64,000 nt of DNA from Phallusia mammillata (taxonomy: Eukaryota; Chordata; Ascidiacea; Phlebobranchia; Ascidiidae): assembly GCA_003260075.1 (NCBI GenBank), contig QLIY01000053.1:1483-65482 (forward strand). Reading direction: 5' to 3'. Below, in pieces: positions 1 through 13,000 of this stretch; position 1 is the stretch's first letter; each line of letters opens with the position of its first letter. The translations under genes were made by a program, and so were the position numbers. Under the pieces are notes generated by a model. The model did not search any database and was not told the origin of the DNA. It saw only the letters and a list, made by a program, of their open reading frames with translations.

Positions 1-2215
1 CACTGTACTAGTCGCATTCAGTGTTATTTACCCTGATGAAGACGACCTGTATAGGACGTTGAAACGTCGGAATAAAATTACATTTGCCAGAAGAGCTCTT
101 TAAACTTGAAATCTTTATCTATTCACAAGTCTAATAAGAAATATAATTGCATAGATATGCATTAAAAGTGATATGCTATTATGTCCAGGGTTTCAGCAAA
201 TGCTGATCAAACAAACCTTGCATGAAATTAGTGATGACAAAATCAGCTTGGAAATTGTCTGGTGTGTTTTTGGCATATGTGCAAATACGTGGATGTTGTC
301 TTTGAGAAGTTCAAGCAGTGATAATTGAAGTTTATCTGCATGACATAAAACATTTTTCTGTCGAAAGAAGAGGTATCCAGTGGGCTATTTCTAAACCAAG
401 CTGTCACATAGGTAATACCAAGCACATTGGTATCACAACAATTATGACCCATAAAGAAGAAGTTACCATGCTGTTCGATACTTTGATACCATCGCAGATA
501 AAAGCATCTGGCCACTAAAGTAAAAAGTATCCCAAAATCAAGAGAGTCCTAATACCATTGTCTGTGCAAGTCTCTTTTGCACAGTTTGATTCACTTTTTG
601 GCATATGTAAAGATAATCTTGAGAGAAATTTCAGTGCTATGTCGTCAGCAGACCGTTGAATTCCATCCTTTTGAAGTATAAACATAAAATAAAAATTACA
701 TGTGCCTAAAATTAAATGATTTGCTTTCAATCAGTATTTTACCATATATCTACCTCAAGAGTTATAATTTCTAAATCATCTGAATCGCATTGTTGCCGTG
801 AGAACCAGTGTAGAAGTGAACACTGCCACTTATGAAATTCAATCTCCGTTTGCGATGACATTTGGTTGGTGTCGCACAGATTGAGCAGGGTTGACCAATG
901 GTCACAGCTGTCAACCGACCATGAGATATCTAAAAACAGAAGTTCTGATTACAGACATTAGGAATCATTATATTGCAGATTGGGGGGGGGGACGGAACGC
1001 AAGCAAGCACAATGCAACCACTGTACTAGTCGCATTCAGTGTTATTTACCCTGATGAAGACGACCTGTGTAGGACGTTGAAACGTCGGAATAAAATTACA
1101 TTTGCCAGAAGAGCTCTTCAAACACTTGAAATCTTTATCTATTCACAAGTCTAATAAGAAATATAATTGCATAGATATGCATTAAAAGTGATATGCTATT
1201 ATGTCCAGGGTTTCAGCAAATGCTGATCAAACAAACCTTGCATGAAATTAGTGATGACAAAATCAGCTTGGAAATTGTCTGGTGTGTTTTTGGCATATGT
1301 GCAAATACGTGGATGTTGTCTTTGAGAAGTTCAAGCAGTGATAATTGAAGTTTATCTGCATGACATAAAACATTTTTCTGTCGAAAGAAGAGGTATCCAG
1401 TGGGCTATTTCTAAACCAAGCTGTCACATAGGTAATACCAAGCACATTGGTATCATAACAATTATGACCCATAAAGAAGAAGTTACCATGCTGTTCGATA
1501 CTTTGATACCATCGCAGATAAAAGCATCTGGCCACTAAAGTAAAAAGTATCCCAAAATCAAGAGAGTCCTAATACCATTGTCTGTGCAAGTCTCTTTTCC
1601 ACAGTTTGATTCACTTTTTGGCATATGTAAAGAAAATCTTGAGAGAAATTTCAGTGCTATGTCTTCAGCAGACAATTCCATTCCATCCTTTTAAAGTATA
1701 AACATAAAATGAAAATTACATGTGCCTAAAATTAAATGATTTGCTTTCAATTAGTATTTTACCATATATCTACCTCAAGAGTTATAATTTCTAAATCATC
1801 GGGGGGGGGGGCACAGTTTGATTCACTTTTTGGCATATGTAAAGATAATCTTGAGAGAAATTTCAGTGCTATGTCGTCAGCAGACCGTTCCATTCCATCC
1901 TTTTGAAGTATAAACATAAAATAAAAATTACATGTGCCTAAAATTAAATGATTTGCTTTCAATCAGTATTTTACCATATATCTACCTCAAGAGTTATAAT
2001 TTCTAAATCATCTGAATCGCATTGTTGCCGTGAGAACCAGTGTAGAAGTGAACACTGCCACTTATGAAATTCAATCTCTGTTTGCGATGACATTTGGTTG
2101 GTGTCGCACAGATTGAGCAGGGTTGCCCAATGGTCACAGCTGTCAACCGACCATGAGATATCTACAAACAGAAGTTCTGATTACAGACATTAGGAATCAT
2201 TATATTGCAGATTTT
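1..2215. repeat. Triplicated block carrying URB2 3' exons, separated by poly-G
   Basis: Bases 1-780 recur at 1021-1800 with an offset of exactly 1,020 and few differences. Bases from about 583 to 980 recur at 1812-2210. The copies are separated by G runs at 982-991 and 1801-1811. URB2 exons 705-556, 514-467 and 335-217 are repeated as 1725-1576, 1534-1487 and 1355-1237. A third copy of the first of these (1937-1812) is cut by the second G run. The copy at 1725-1576 differs most and has a CAA-to-TAA change (codon at 1693-1691). The pattern fits one locus of about 1 kb assembled three times from two alleles, not a true triplication. Confidence 0.8.
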
Positions 2216-5200
2216 TAACAATTGTTGTTGTCTTATGGATATTACATAAAAGGTATTGTTTATGATAACTGATTACAGACATAGGGAATCATTATATTGC
2301 TGATTTTTTAACAATTGTTGTTGTCCTATGGATATTACAGAAAAGGTGTTGTTATGCCCGAATCCAAGTACTCGTTATCAAGCATCGCATTTTTTGATGC
2401 TCGGCAGAGTAGTTGCACAAACTGACCTGAGAATTAAATTTGCACATTAATGCCCTGCTAGCATACAAAACTTCTAGGGATTGCAGAGCTTAATATACCA
2501 CTGGTGATGTAAGGAGCCTAGGAAAGCTACAAAACTAACATGAATGTTTGTGCATCACATTGCGGGGGGGGGGCCATTAATGCCCTGCTAGCATACAAAA
2601 CCAGTGTCTAAAAGGGTATTCAAGAATGCAATAGATGGTGGAAAAACACAAACTTCTGGGGATTGCAGAACTTAATATACCACTGGTGATGTAAGGGGCC
2701 TAGGAAAGCTACAAAACTAACATGAATGTTTGTGCATCACATTGCATCAAGCACTAGCATGAGTTGCTTGTGGCTCAACCAAACACATTTGTAGTTTTCG
2801 CCCATCCATATAATGTAAGCTATCAGATAACACAAAAATGTACCCCTTTTGCAATGCTAGAAGGATTTTTAGCCATTTACCTTCCAGTATTGAATATCTT
2901 CTTAACAAATGCAACATATTATCATGAACTGTTAGAAGTTTGATTAAAGCTAGCATGGTGTGGTCGTCATAGGTACCAGCAACTTTGTTCATCCAGTGAG
3001 AAATAACCTCAGTCTGATCTTGTAAAAGACTGCCGAGTCGTTGCTTAATTGCTGCCTAAAAAGATGATAAAATAATTTAATTCAATAATACCTTCACCCT
3101 AAATAAATTTGTTTTCTAATTCAGTAAAATATCTTAGGCTGACTGCAATACATTGGCTCGGTTACAATTACATAAGGCATAAAGCACAAACAGAGTTATT
3201 ATATAAAGCATGCACAAGGTGCCAAAAAATAACAAAAGATTTAAAGTTACTAATAAACCTGTGCAAAATGATGGGTTATATGCCTTTAAACCATGTGAGT
3301 TACGTTACTTTATGAACTATGAAGAAGCAATTTTAGTATTGTTACCTGATCTTTCATGTCAAGCACATTGCATTCTTCCATTACCGACACAAGAATACAG
3401 GTCATGTGTGGTAATTGAGTGTTTTCTATGTTCAGCTTTAACTTTTTAGGTTGGATTACATTTTCTTCTTTTCCAGACTTGTGCTTTCTACCATTTACAA
3501 TCACAGCAGATGACAAGGTTTCTTGGGTCTGTGTAGAAAACAATTAAATGTAAGAATTTTGTAACAATTTCCAGGGCCTTATCAGGCATTGCTGGTTGTA
3601 TCACACATTTAAGATGAACCATACTAAAATACATTTAAGATGAACCATACTAAAAAGTTTTATTTCAGCATTATTGATTGCTACCATTAGGTACTGCCCC
3701 AACATACCATTTCCAAAAAAGAATTTAAACTAACTACAGCTTTTATGACAAAAAAGTTTGTTGTGTTCTGTGCTTATGCATAGTTAAAGTTCATGACAGG
3801 GAAATTAGTTTGAAGATTAACTTTGAAGTGCATGACTGAGATTATACCTTAGTCCTAACTCCTAATGGGTTTGTTCTCACAGTAAGTATTTAATTATAGG
3901 AAAGAGGTTATATACACAGGTTGTTGCCTATTGCATATTACAATGTTTAATTTGTGTTATACCTCTGTGTCTCTATGCACTTTTAAGCAACTCTGAATGT
4001 GTTGCCAGATGTCCAAAGCTGTGTTGTGAGGGCAGGTTGAGATACATTGTAACTGTAGGGCCGATGCAAACACATGAATAGTGGAATCCTCACAGATGCT
4101 ATTTTCTTCAAACTTGCTAATTGCTTGTAGGAAACATTGTACCAATTCCAAAGGCTGTAAAACACAATATTACTAACACAAAGAAAATCAGGTCTACATT
4201 TCCTACATCATTTTACTCATATTATAAAATTCCCCTAAGCTACTACTAGATAAATATGATAAAGGCAGTAGGGATGGGCAGAGCCGAGCCAGAACCCAAG
4301 TACGGTACCGAGCATCGCTGTATTTGATGCTCGGTGCTCGGCCGAGCAGTTGTACAAACTGACCCGAGCACCAAATTTGCATATTCATACTACAATACAA
4401 ATACTTTTTTGAAAGGGTACACAGGAAGAAAAATGACAGTTTATTTAAATGTGTTATGATTGAAAAAAACCTTTACTTCTTGGACCTGTAAAACTTTAAT
4501 ACACCACTGGTGATGTAAGCGACCTTGTAATGCCAAAACTTGCATAGATAGGGGATGTTTGTGATGTCATAATGCACCCGAGCGTGCTTGAGCAAACAGA
4601 ACACTTGCAGTTTTGGCCTATCCCTAAAAGCCAGTGCACAAAATCCTGGTAAAGTAAGCAGAAAAAATCCGCAAAAAAGTGTCAGTACCTTTCTAATTTG
4701 TGTAAAATTGTTGATAAGGGGGGGGGGGGTAAAGTAAGCAGAAAAAATCTGCAAAAAAGTGTCAGTACCTTTCTAATTTGTGTAAAATTGTTGATAAGTT
4801 TGGTGAAAAAGTTTGATAGCCAGTCTGAGTTTTCGCTGTCATGTGGCAGTAATTTTGTAAAAATGTCCTCAAGTTTTGATTCAATAATGATGTGATCAAT
4901 TTCTGCAAAACCGCTTATGCATTCAGCCCATTCTTGACTAGGCCTAAAAATAAACATGTTACAGATAAAGACAGAAAAAGTCTCATTTGATTTTAACTTA
5001 AAATCAATGTTTGAAAAACAGAAACAAAATCTTATTTTTTTGTAAAGATTTATTCCTGGAATAAACAATTAATTTTTACTCCCTGAAAAAATATTCTTGT
5101 GAAAAAACACAAGATTAGTTTTTCAATATTAACACCTGATTGAATTTTGCAGCAGCTGTTTGAGTAACCCAGTGTAATGCTTTTTCTGCATCGTCGCTGA

Positions 5201-8200
5201 TTCTCTGTCAACAGTTGGTTGGTACAGATTATGTTGAACATTACACTGTGATACAAATTAGTTGATTATTAGATTTTATTTCGGTAATTTTATATTACAT
5301 GAATCACAGCACAATGAATTAAAACACGCCATTTTCCAGTTTTGGCAAATAGCAATTATTGAAAACTCAAATATGATTTAGTCGTTTTGAAATGATTTGT
5401 GTTCTTTTGATTCAAGTACAAAGATTTTGAACTGCATACAAAAAGAAATTAATTTGTCAAAGATTTCACTCTTTTCAATTACAAACTACACTAATTCATT
5501 TTACGGGGGGGGGGGGCAATTATTGAAAATACGATTTAGTCGTTTTGAAATGATTTGTGTTCTTTTGATTCAAGTGCAAAGATTTTGAACTGCATACAAA
5601 AGAAATTAATTTGTCAAAGATTTCACTCTGTTCAATTACAAACTACACTAATTCATTTTACCATTATCATGTTGGCCAAGACAGAAATACGCTTCCCACT
5701 ATATTGCTCATCAGATCCAGACAGCAACTTGACAAGTTGCATGAAGAAATGAAATTTCATCTTTCCACTGCCCTTGCTATATGAAGTGAGAAACAGTTCA
5801 TAAAGAATTGCGATCCAATCCCCTTCACCCTACAGAGAAACATAAGGTTGGATGAGGCAATATCCAATTTTTGACATTAACAAACATAACAAAGATTGGC
5901 TCTTACTAGGCTTAAACATAATCCACAACAAAAAATTGCGAAAATTTAGTAAACTATGGATAATCCAGAATCTCTTTGTCCAAAACTTCACCTTATCCGA
6001 AGAAACTTACATCTTGTATGCCAGATACTATTGTACTTTACAGTGGCAAAATCATCCACTGAGTGACGGTGAAGTTACATGGTGGTTTATAACAACTGCT
6101 TAGTTTTGGCTACTTATATATTAATGTGTCCACTATTTATAACATTATAATGAACACACTTGATTACCTAACTGACATTACATCAGGACAAATGATGTCA
6201 CAGTGTTTTTTTATCTAATGCTTTTCAAACACCCAGTGCCTACACACGAACATAGTTTATCAAACAAATTGTTTTCACTGATTTGTATCACTATTGGGCA
6301 GATGGTGATTTCACTTGATGTTATTTTTGCAGTAATCAACATGTATATGTAAATAATATCAGGCTGAAAAAACAAAACTTTGCCTAATTTGTCGGTCTGG
6401 CAGAGTACGAAAAAACAAGATTTAAAGAATATATACTTTCTAATGCGGAATGTAATATTTTTAAAGAGAAAGTGGAACGCTTTTTGACTTAATGCATATT
6501 TACCTATACAATCATAAAAGTACACTTACATTTAACACTACTAGGGTTTCTGCTGTTTTCTTCAAAAACTGGTCAATGATGCCAATTTGTTTTCCTTCCT
6601 TGAGCTGCATCCCTTTTATACTTTCAGCACTGTTGCAATAGTTCTCAAAAACATCTATAAGTTTTCTGCACAAGAATAGGGGGGGGGGCTTTCTTCAAAA
6701 ACTGGTCAATGATGCCAATCTGTTTTCCTTCCTTGAGCTGCATCCCTTTTATACTTTCAGCATTGTTGCAATAGTTCTCAAAAACATCTATAAGTTTTCT
6801 GCACAAGAATAAAGTTAAGGTTTGTCCTTTCTGTCAAATGTTTTTTGTTTGTTTGTTTGTTTGTTTAAAAAAGTATGTTTACCTAGAAAATAATAAGTCC
6901 TTTAGAAGCGATTTTAGAGCTTGGAACAAACTAGTCTGAGATCCAAGTTCACTATATTTTTTTTCTAATGCCATCACTAGATGTTTGATGCAGGGTTGAT
7001 ATAGTTGCTCCAGGAAGATTGCCAATGCCTGCAAAGTAGCTCTATATTTTCGCACAGAACCTGTAGCAAAACAAAACCGAAGTATACCTTTTTTGGATTG
7101 TTGTGGTGACCGAATTTTTCTTTCACTTGGAGTAAAATTGCTTCAACAAACTGATTGGTGGTGTTTACTGTATTCTTATCCAAAATACAATTTTTAGACA
7201 AGCTAGAAACAAGTTTTTTGTGTTTAGTTTTAGAAAATTTATTCCACAAGCTATTTGATTGCACATGAGTCATAGTCACTTAACAATAGTGATTCCAGAT
7301 ACCGTATTTTACGGACCATAAAGCGCACCCGATTATAAGGCGCACTGTCAATAAATTGCTTTGATTAGTTTTTTGTTCATACATAAGGCGCACCGGGCTA
7401 TAGAACGCAACGTATTTTAAGGGTATCGGTTACCATATAAAGCATGGTTACCGTATAATAGTATCGGTACTGGTTGGAGTGTAGGCAATAAAGCACTACT
7501 TGATCCATACATTAGGCGCACCGGCTTATAAGGCGCACAATCAATTTATGAGGAAAAAAAGGATTTAAGTTGCGCCTTATGGTCCGTAAAATACGGTAAT
7601 TAAAAAAAGATGGCAAACTGGGTACAAGTTAAATAATCTGTATGTGACCATTATTGTTTCTAGAGTCCAGCTTTTGCAAACACAAAACAAATTCACTAAC
7701 TGCAACTTTCTAGTGCCTAATTTTGACTTTGAAGATTATTAAATGCCTACTAAGTTTAACTCTGAGTTCCTAAAAACAGAACTTACTTGTTAATTGCAGT
7801 CAACCACACTGAGGCAAACTCCAGAAAAGTAGAAAACTTCCGGTTTAAATCTGAAGAAATGCGATCATTTCTCATTAACGCTGATCCCACTTCCAACAAG
7901 ACAGTTGTTTGACTATCGAACTTTTGCAGAGACTTCACATCTTCCAGATATACCTGCACATGCAAGGACTATTATTTTTTGTCATTTACCCCGACGATTC
8001 GTTTGTACCTTTTATTCTAGAATTGTATTAAAGTTTCAAAACATGCTCTCTTTTGTCACTAATGATAAACATTCACCTTTGTAAACGCATCTTTAATGAC
8101 AATATCATGTGGTTGTTCAGAAAAAAAGTCATATAGCTGCTTGCTGATCAATAATTCTTGCAATGTCTTCCATGCGAATTCAAGACTTGATTCACTAAAC

Positions 8201-9230
8201 AAATTTAAATTCAGCGACAACAAAAACATTTTTTACTTGCAATATTACAGTTCTGTTTCCCAAAAGGAAGAGTACTGATAATTAGGGGAGTAAAATGCCT
8301 AAAATGCTGTAAACCAACATTTTTGGGAAATTTTTATTGCACAGTTGCACACTAGGGTTTCTCTATTTCTTAACTTTTTCGTTTCTCGAGAAACGATAAA
8401 TAAAAAATTCATTTCTCGAGAATCTCCAGACTCGAAATTTTTATTTAAGCTGATTTTCTAACAAAAACAAACAAAAAGTTTCCGATTATACGCTTTTTCG
8501 CTACTAGTAGCGATCACAATTAGTGATTCCCTAGCAAACCAGCAAGAAACGAAGCGACTGTTGTAAATCTAACGCAACCAGGCGTGACTACTGCCTGGGA
8601 AAGGTTAAAGTTTAGTGGCAACGCATGTTAAAAATCGCTGCTTGGGAGCAAAAGATAAACGTAATGTGCCCAGTGCGCTCTAGGGGAGAGTTGAAACGAA
8701 AAATACATGTAATAAGAGGTGCCGTTTTTGATTTTTGTTTATGAAAGAGAAGGAACTCTATTGTACACCTACAATTTGTTTCCCAAACCACTAAAATATT
8801 AGGTGCAAGTATTCAGAAATCATAATGTGTGTGCACTTTACCTCTGTGTATTTTTCTCTGCTATAACCGAAGTTAACCAGTTTACAATAGACTGCTCCTT
8901 TCTTGGCATTGCATCCTTTTGAATCCATAAACATCTGGCCAATTTGATGCGGTGATGCAGTGATACATTCTCTGAGTTTAACTGATGAAAGGAGGCTGAG
9001 ACAAAAACAAAATGAAATCAAAAGCCTTTGACATCTGTCCCACGTGCAAAATATATTGCCTAATATTATGGTGAAATAATTTGTACGGACTGTTTATCTT
9101 TATTGAAACAAACGTGCGTAAAGATAACAAGAAGTAATTTTCAGTTCATAATGCTGCATTATTCAAAAAAATAACAAAATAACAAAATACCTGCGGGAAT
9201 AGTTATCTCCGGAGGACCTCTTAGTTTCAT
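217..9230 (-). CDS. URB2: URB2-like ribosome biogenesis protein, 3' end off the left edge
   Basis: Spliced minus-strand gene. Exons I support: 9230-9191 (ATG, MKLRGPPEITIPAG), 8995-8842, 8194-8077, 7953-7787, 7250-7088, 7028-6883, 6665-6530, 5829-5662, 5204-5136, 4943-4769, 4154-3963, 3528-3346, 3055-2881, 705-556, 514-467, 335-217. All have GT-AG borders and phases agree except between 5204-5136 and 4943-4769, where an exon may be missing. The peptides match human URB2 in order: IKLARCLWIQKD and KEQSIVNWL near the N-terminus, LYQPCIKHL, then AILYELFLTSYSKG, then EWAECISGFAEIDHIIIE, then TALDIWQHI. URB2 is a nucleolar helical-repeat protein needed for 60S pre-ribosome maturation; the repeat-rich leucine pattern here fits. 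Recognition is by memory of the human protein. The 3' third lies outside the window, and its last visible exons are present in two or three assembly copies. A match to the human middle region between 3055-2881 and 705-556 was not found, so the protein may be shorter or exons may be lost. Confidence 0.75.
1020..1110 (+). repeat. Interspersed repeat with GTTGAAACGTCGG motif
   Basis: The stretch CTGATGAAGACGACC followed by GTTGAAACGTCGG is present here and at about 30-72 (allelic copy). A close relative, CTGATGATGACAAAGCGATT then GTTGAAACGTCGGC, lies on the minus strand at 55860-55826 in an intron of SLC1 gene 4. Unrelated surroundings at both places imply an interspersed element. I do not know its class from sequence; conserved 3' segments of this kind are seen in some non-LTR or Penelope-like retroelements. 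Confidence 0.5.
2335..2810. mobile_element. Degenerate MITE, copy 1
   Basis: This intronic stretch and 4268-4630 share the same succession of segments: a start rich in GCCCGAATCCAAGTAC/CGAGCATCGC, a middle with CCACTGGTGATGTAAG, and an end resembling TTTTGGCCTATCCC/TTTTCGCCCATCC. The copy holds a G run at 2564-2573 after which about 170 bases repeat, so its length is inflated. It lies between two URB2 exons and probably has no role in the gene. Confidence 0.5.
2564..6688. other. Poly-G junctions inside URB2 introns and exons
   Basis: G runs lie at 2564-2573, 4718-4729, 5505-5516 and 6679-6688, each followed by a near-copy of the bases before it. At 4718-4729 the repeat includes the 3' end of exon 4943-4769 (fragment 4717-4689). 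At 6679-6688 it yields a second, truncated copy (6798-6689) of exon 6665-6530, with one changed residue (CNNAES against CNSAES). These fragments should not be counted as extra exons. Confidence 0.8.
4268..4630. mobile_element. hAT-like MITE, copy 2
   Basis: The element begins near TAGGGATGGGCAGAGCCGAG and ends near GGCCTATCCCTAAAAG, whose complement TAGGGATAGGCC gives imperfect terminal inverted repeats. Internal segments match 2335-2810. It has no coding capacity, sits in a URB2 intron, and is GC-richer than its surroundings in the left half. The TAGGGATGGGC terminus resembles hAT non-autonomous elements; no clear target duplication was found. Confidence 0.5.
6847..6866 (+). repeat. (GTTT)5 microsatellite
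   Basis: Five GTTT units in a row in a URB2 intron, upstream (in gene sense) of the exon ending at 6883. Confidence 0.9.
7302..7596. mobile_element. Palindromic MITE with CCGTATTTTACGG termini
   Basis: The ends CCGTATTTTACGGACCATAA and its complement TTATGGTCCGTAAAATACGG form long inverted repeats, and TA dinucleotides flank both ends (7300-7301, 7597-7598), as expected for Tc1/mariner-type insertion. Internal GGCGCAC units recur several times in both directions. There is no ORF. The element sits in the URB2 intron between exons 7953-7787 and 7250-7088 and appears fairly young, since both ends are nearly perfect. Confidence 0.8.
8379..8396. repeat. 18-bp perfect palindrome
   Basis: TCGTTTCTCGAGAAACGA is its own reverse complement. 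A similar TTTCTCGAGAA occurs about 30 bases downstream. It lies in a URB2 intron; it could be the core of an old inverted-repeat element. Confidence 0.7.
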
Positions 9231-10000
9231 TCTACGGCTCTTTAATCAAACAAAATACAATAATAACTTACAACATGAAGCAATCGTTACAATATGGGAA
9301 ACTAAAAACGCACGTGTATTTTGTTTTGACTTTTTGCCGAATCAAAACCAGTGGAGCATGAAACAAATTTAATATTTTGTTAGGGTTGGTATTTGAAATT
9401 TTGAGGCAATTTTAAAAATCGCCCAGTTAAAACTATTTGCAACTATATTGTACTGGAGCAATTTTTAAATACAACTTTTTGAGGTGGTTTCTTTAAGCAA
9501 ATACAAAGATTAACAAATCAACTTTTTTGTACTTTTGTATTATGTGCATAATATATTACCGTCACTTATCGTCCTTTATAGCAATGTGATTTTGTTTTAC
9601 ATTCAGTCGCACTTTCCACTGAATCAAAGTACTGTCTGTATTAACCAATGATGAATCAATGCATATGACTCAACTGGAGAAAATTCAGTAAGCTTGTTTT
9701 GCTCCGGATTATATAAACCTGGTTTGTTTGTGTGAACAACAAATTTTATGAAGACAGACGAGTTAAGTTTAGAAAAAAATGCACCACTTAGGCTCTTTTA
9801 TTGCTGTATTGTAAGTAATTATATTGCATTAAGAACGTACTATCATTTTTTCCACATGTTTAGTAGCAACTAACATCATACAAAATAAACTGTAGAACAA
9901 AAGCGTGATGCTGTAAAACTGCAAGTCAACATCAGAAAGCATCGTGTAATACAGGCAGCTACAATTCGTGTGAATGTTTTTGTTTTGAAAGAGTTAAAAT
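9231..10000. promoter_or_regulatory. Probable bidirectional promoter between URB2 and the MYPT-like gene
   Basis: The two start codons diverge from either side of this 770-bp AT-rich stretch, with no other gene between. An E-box-type CACGTG is at 9311-9316. No clear TATA box placed relative to a known start, and no 5' UTR exon, can be assigned from sequence alone. Confidence 0.45.
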
Positions 10001-13000
10001 ATGTCTTTCTATGCAAGAAATGTAATTCCCAATGAAGAAGAAAGGCCAAGATCATCACGTCGAACCCGAGGTGCAAGATCAAGAGAAAATGGTTTGTTTT
10101 ATACTCATGTGTATGCATTTAAATGTAGATTTTTTTGCTCCCCTTTTTTTGTTCCCCTTTTTAATGCAAATTCAGATTGTGTCATTTTAAGCTGTATGAG
10201 TAATTTATGTTGTTGATGCTCAAAAATCTTACGGTAAAAAAATTCTGCTATTTTGGGGCTCAATTTAAAAACGGTTTGATTGTTTTTTTCCTGTGTTGTT
10301 TCATTGACAAATCAAAATACAGAGCCAAAATCAAATGAAAAAAACATAATTCACAGTATGATAAGGTGTGATCCTTCATGCAAAAGTCATTTATATTTTG
10401 AAATCTGGGTAATTGCAGCATCCTTTGGTTGAAATTTGGGAAATTAATATGTGAAGAAACCCTGCCTAATTTTGTGTTTGAGGTCTTTCCGGTGATAAAC
10501 ATTTTTTGTTGTTGTAACAATTGCTGCTGTATAGATGTTGATGTAAACTCAAATGTCAATAACAACAACAACAACAGCAATCATGATAATGAAGTCAATA
10601 CAAAATCCTCCAGCACCTTTGAAGTGCAGAAACCTCGAAAATTATCAGGTCTGCTGTAAGCTCGTTTTATTAATTTCTTTCACTCATTTTGAGCATGTTT
10701 ATAACAACTGGCTTAAAAAACACACAAACACAATGTTGTTTATTGAGTCAAAGGGAAGAAAAAATTTAAATTTATTTTGAATGTATCATGTTAGAGTTGT
10801 ACATGGTATACAAGTGTGCATGTTGTTTCAAATTAAGACAGTGTGCATGTTGTTACACATAATGCTAAATCAATAGCACTGATCTTGCATGCTATTTGAT
10901 TTTGTTTGTATGTAATTTTGGCAATTTACAGGAAGCAAAAGCCCAGCACCACGCCGCAAATCTACTTTGATTGAAACTATGGCTGCAAATTTTGAACGCA
11001 AAAACAATTCCGGTAGGTCTAGAAGTTAATGTCCAGTTTTTTTTATGAATGCATGTAAATTTAAAAGCTAATCAATTGGACAGGGTGCTATGTTACCGAT
11101 ATAAGAGTAAAAACTTTGTCAAGTTGTGAACAGTTATGTATGACATATGACTTTTTCACTTGCTTGCATCAGGGCATAATTTGTTGACACTTAAGCCTGC
11201 ACTAATTGATAATTAACTGACATAGTTTTGATGCTTGATTGGCGTTTCAAGAGCTTCAGGGCATTATGTTATTGCAGAGCTGTTAATGCACACATATAAC
11301 CAGTTAATTTATTGCACAAGTGTGGGCTATCAGACAATTAAACTATTTGTTTGCAATTTTTTACCTTGTGGTGTGTTTGAAATGCCGTGTTGTGTTTGTT
11401 TTATTTGTTTAAGCTTGTCATTCCTGTGTGAAATTAGGAAGTTACAAGACACTCAAGATGCACCAGTACACAGTAAAATCAAACAATCTAATAGCTACTA
11501 TTTAAGAACAAAACGGCATTACAGTGATGCAATCTTACTAAAAAAAGGTTCCTGCTTTGTGAAAAACACCCTTTAAAACTATTTTGGACACTCAAGGTTA
11601 AAATTAGGTGAAATGTAATTTTTCCCATCAAAGAATCTCAATCAAGATTATGATATTTATTCAATGGGTGAATTTGTCGTAGTTTGGGAATGGATTTAGG
11701 CAAGCAAAATTTTTACAGTATCGGAATTGAAGGCAAATTTTGTCTGGGAAATCGGCCAATAGTGAAATGTTACAAAATAGGTCAAGAAATGCTGATTAAA
11801 CTTAATGTTCATTTTGTAAATATTACTGCAAAAAATATTTGAGCACTTTAATTACAGAGAAAGTAACAACAACTAACACAAAGACTATTCAAAACGGAGA
11901 CATAAAAATGAACCATGCCCCTGCCACACCCACACAAACCCTGCAGGTACCGGGCTCGGAGGATGTTGATGACAGCCCGACATCACCACAAAAGAAAGTG
12001 GGGCCCAGTGCCAGGCGGGGCAAGCAGCAACGTGAAAAAAGGATGTTACGTCAGAAACGGAGAAGCACTGGCGTTGTGAACTTAAAAGACATTGACAATG
12101 AAGAGGAAAACAAAGGAGACAAGAAAGATAAAAATGTAAGTTTTCTCGTGCTTTTAGTATTTTGTAATTGGAGACAAAATTATTATTTTTCTAATTTTTT
12201 TACCAGTTTGTTTAATGACTTTTACCTCATTCATTAGTTGTTTTTGTTATGGTTAAAAAAAACAAATTAGCATTTCACATACAACATAACAACACTGTTT
12301 CAATAAGGTTTATTTCATTATACAATCACCAGGCCAATAATGGTTTCAAATTCCACTTCAAGAAATTTCCATACCCTACAATTACAATTATGGATAAAGT
12401 GCCGATATTCATCTTGACATTAAAGTCTAAAATTGCAAACTATGTTATGCTAATGTCATGTGTCAAACCAAATTGGTCCCTTCAGGGACTTTTCTCTGGA
12501 TTTATCATATTATTTGCGCATTTGATACTGCTAGTTTATATATTAACCTGTTTCAGTTAACTCTCCGGACCACTAAAATTGTCTTAATTTTAGAGAAAAG
12601 CTTTTGCAAGGACTTGTGCAAAACAATGCTCTATTTAGGTTTTATTTGTACTTTATTGCATAACAAGATTTAAAACAAATGTTGCACCATTGCTGCACAG
12701 GCACTTGACTCATTCATTGCGTAATGTGTAAAGCCAATAGGTCACTCAATGTGCTGTTAGCAGTACTGGGTAACCAAACCCTCATACAGCTGACACCTTA
12801 TACTACATGATGCTTATGACTACAGACTTGCGGTTTGGCAGACACTCAGTTCATACTGACATGGCTTTGGTTTTGCTTTGACATGTAAACATAGCTTCTG
12901 GCACATTGTAACTTTAGTTGTAGGTTATGGTCCATTTGGAGTGAAACAACAAACTTGCATTTGTGGTGATTGGTGGCAAGGCAGATAAAACTGAAAGAGC

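Noticed and set aside
891-1154. ORF containing DEDDLCRTLKRRNKI
   Set aside because: It spans a G-run junction and an interspersed repeat; there is no splice or domain support for a gene.
5536-5590. Possible URB2 exon FKIFALESKEHKSFQND
   Set aside because: It has an acceptor and is duplicated around a G run, but meets a stop before any donor, so it was left out of the gene model.
11235-11576. 113-residue plus-strand ORF in the MYPT-like gene
   Set aside because: It lies wholly in intron 3, is low-complexity and Cys/Phe-rich, and matches nothing I recognise.
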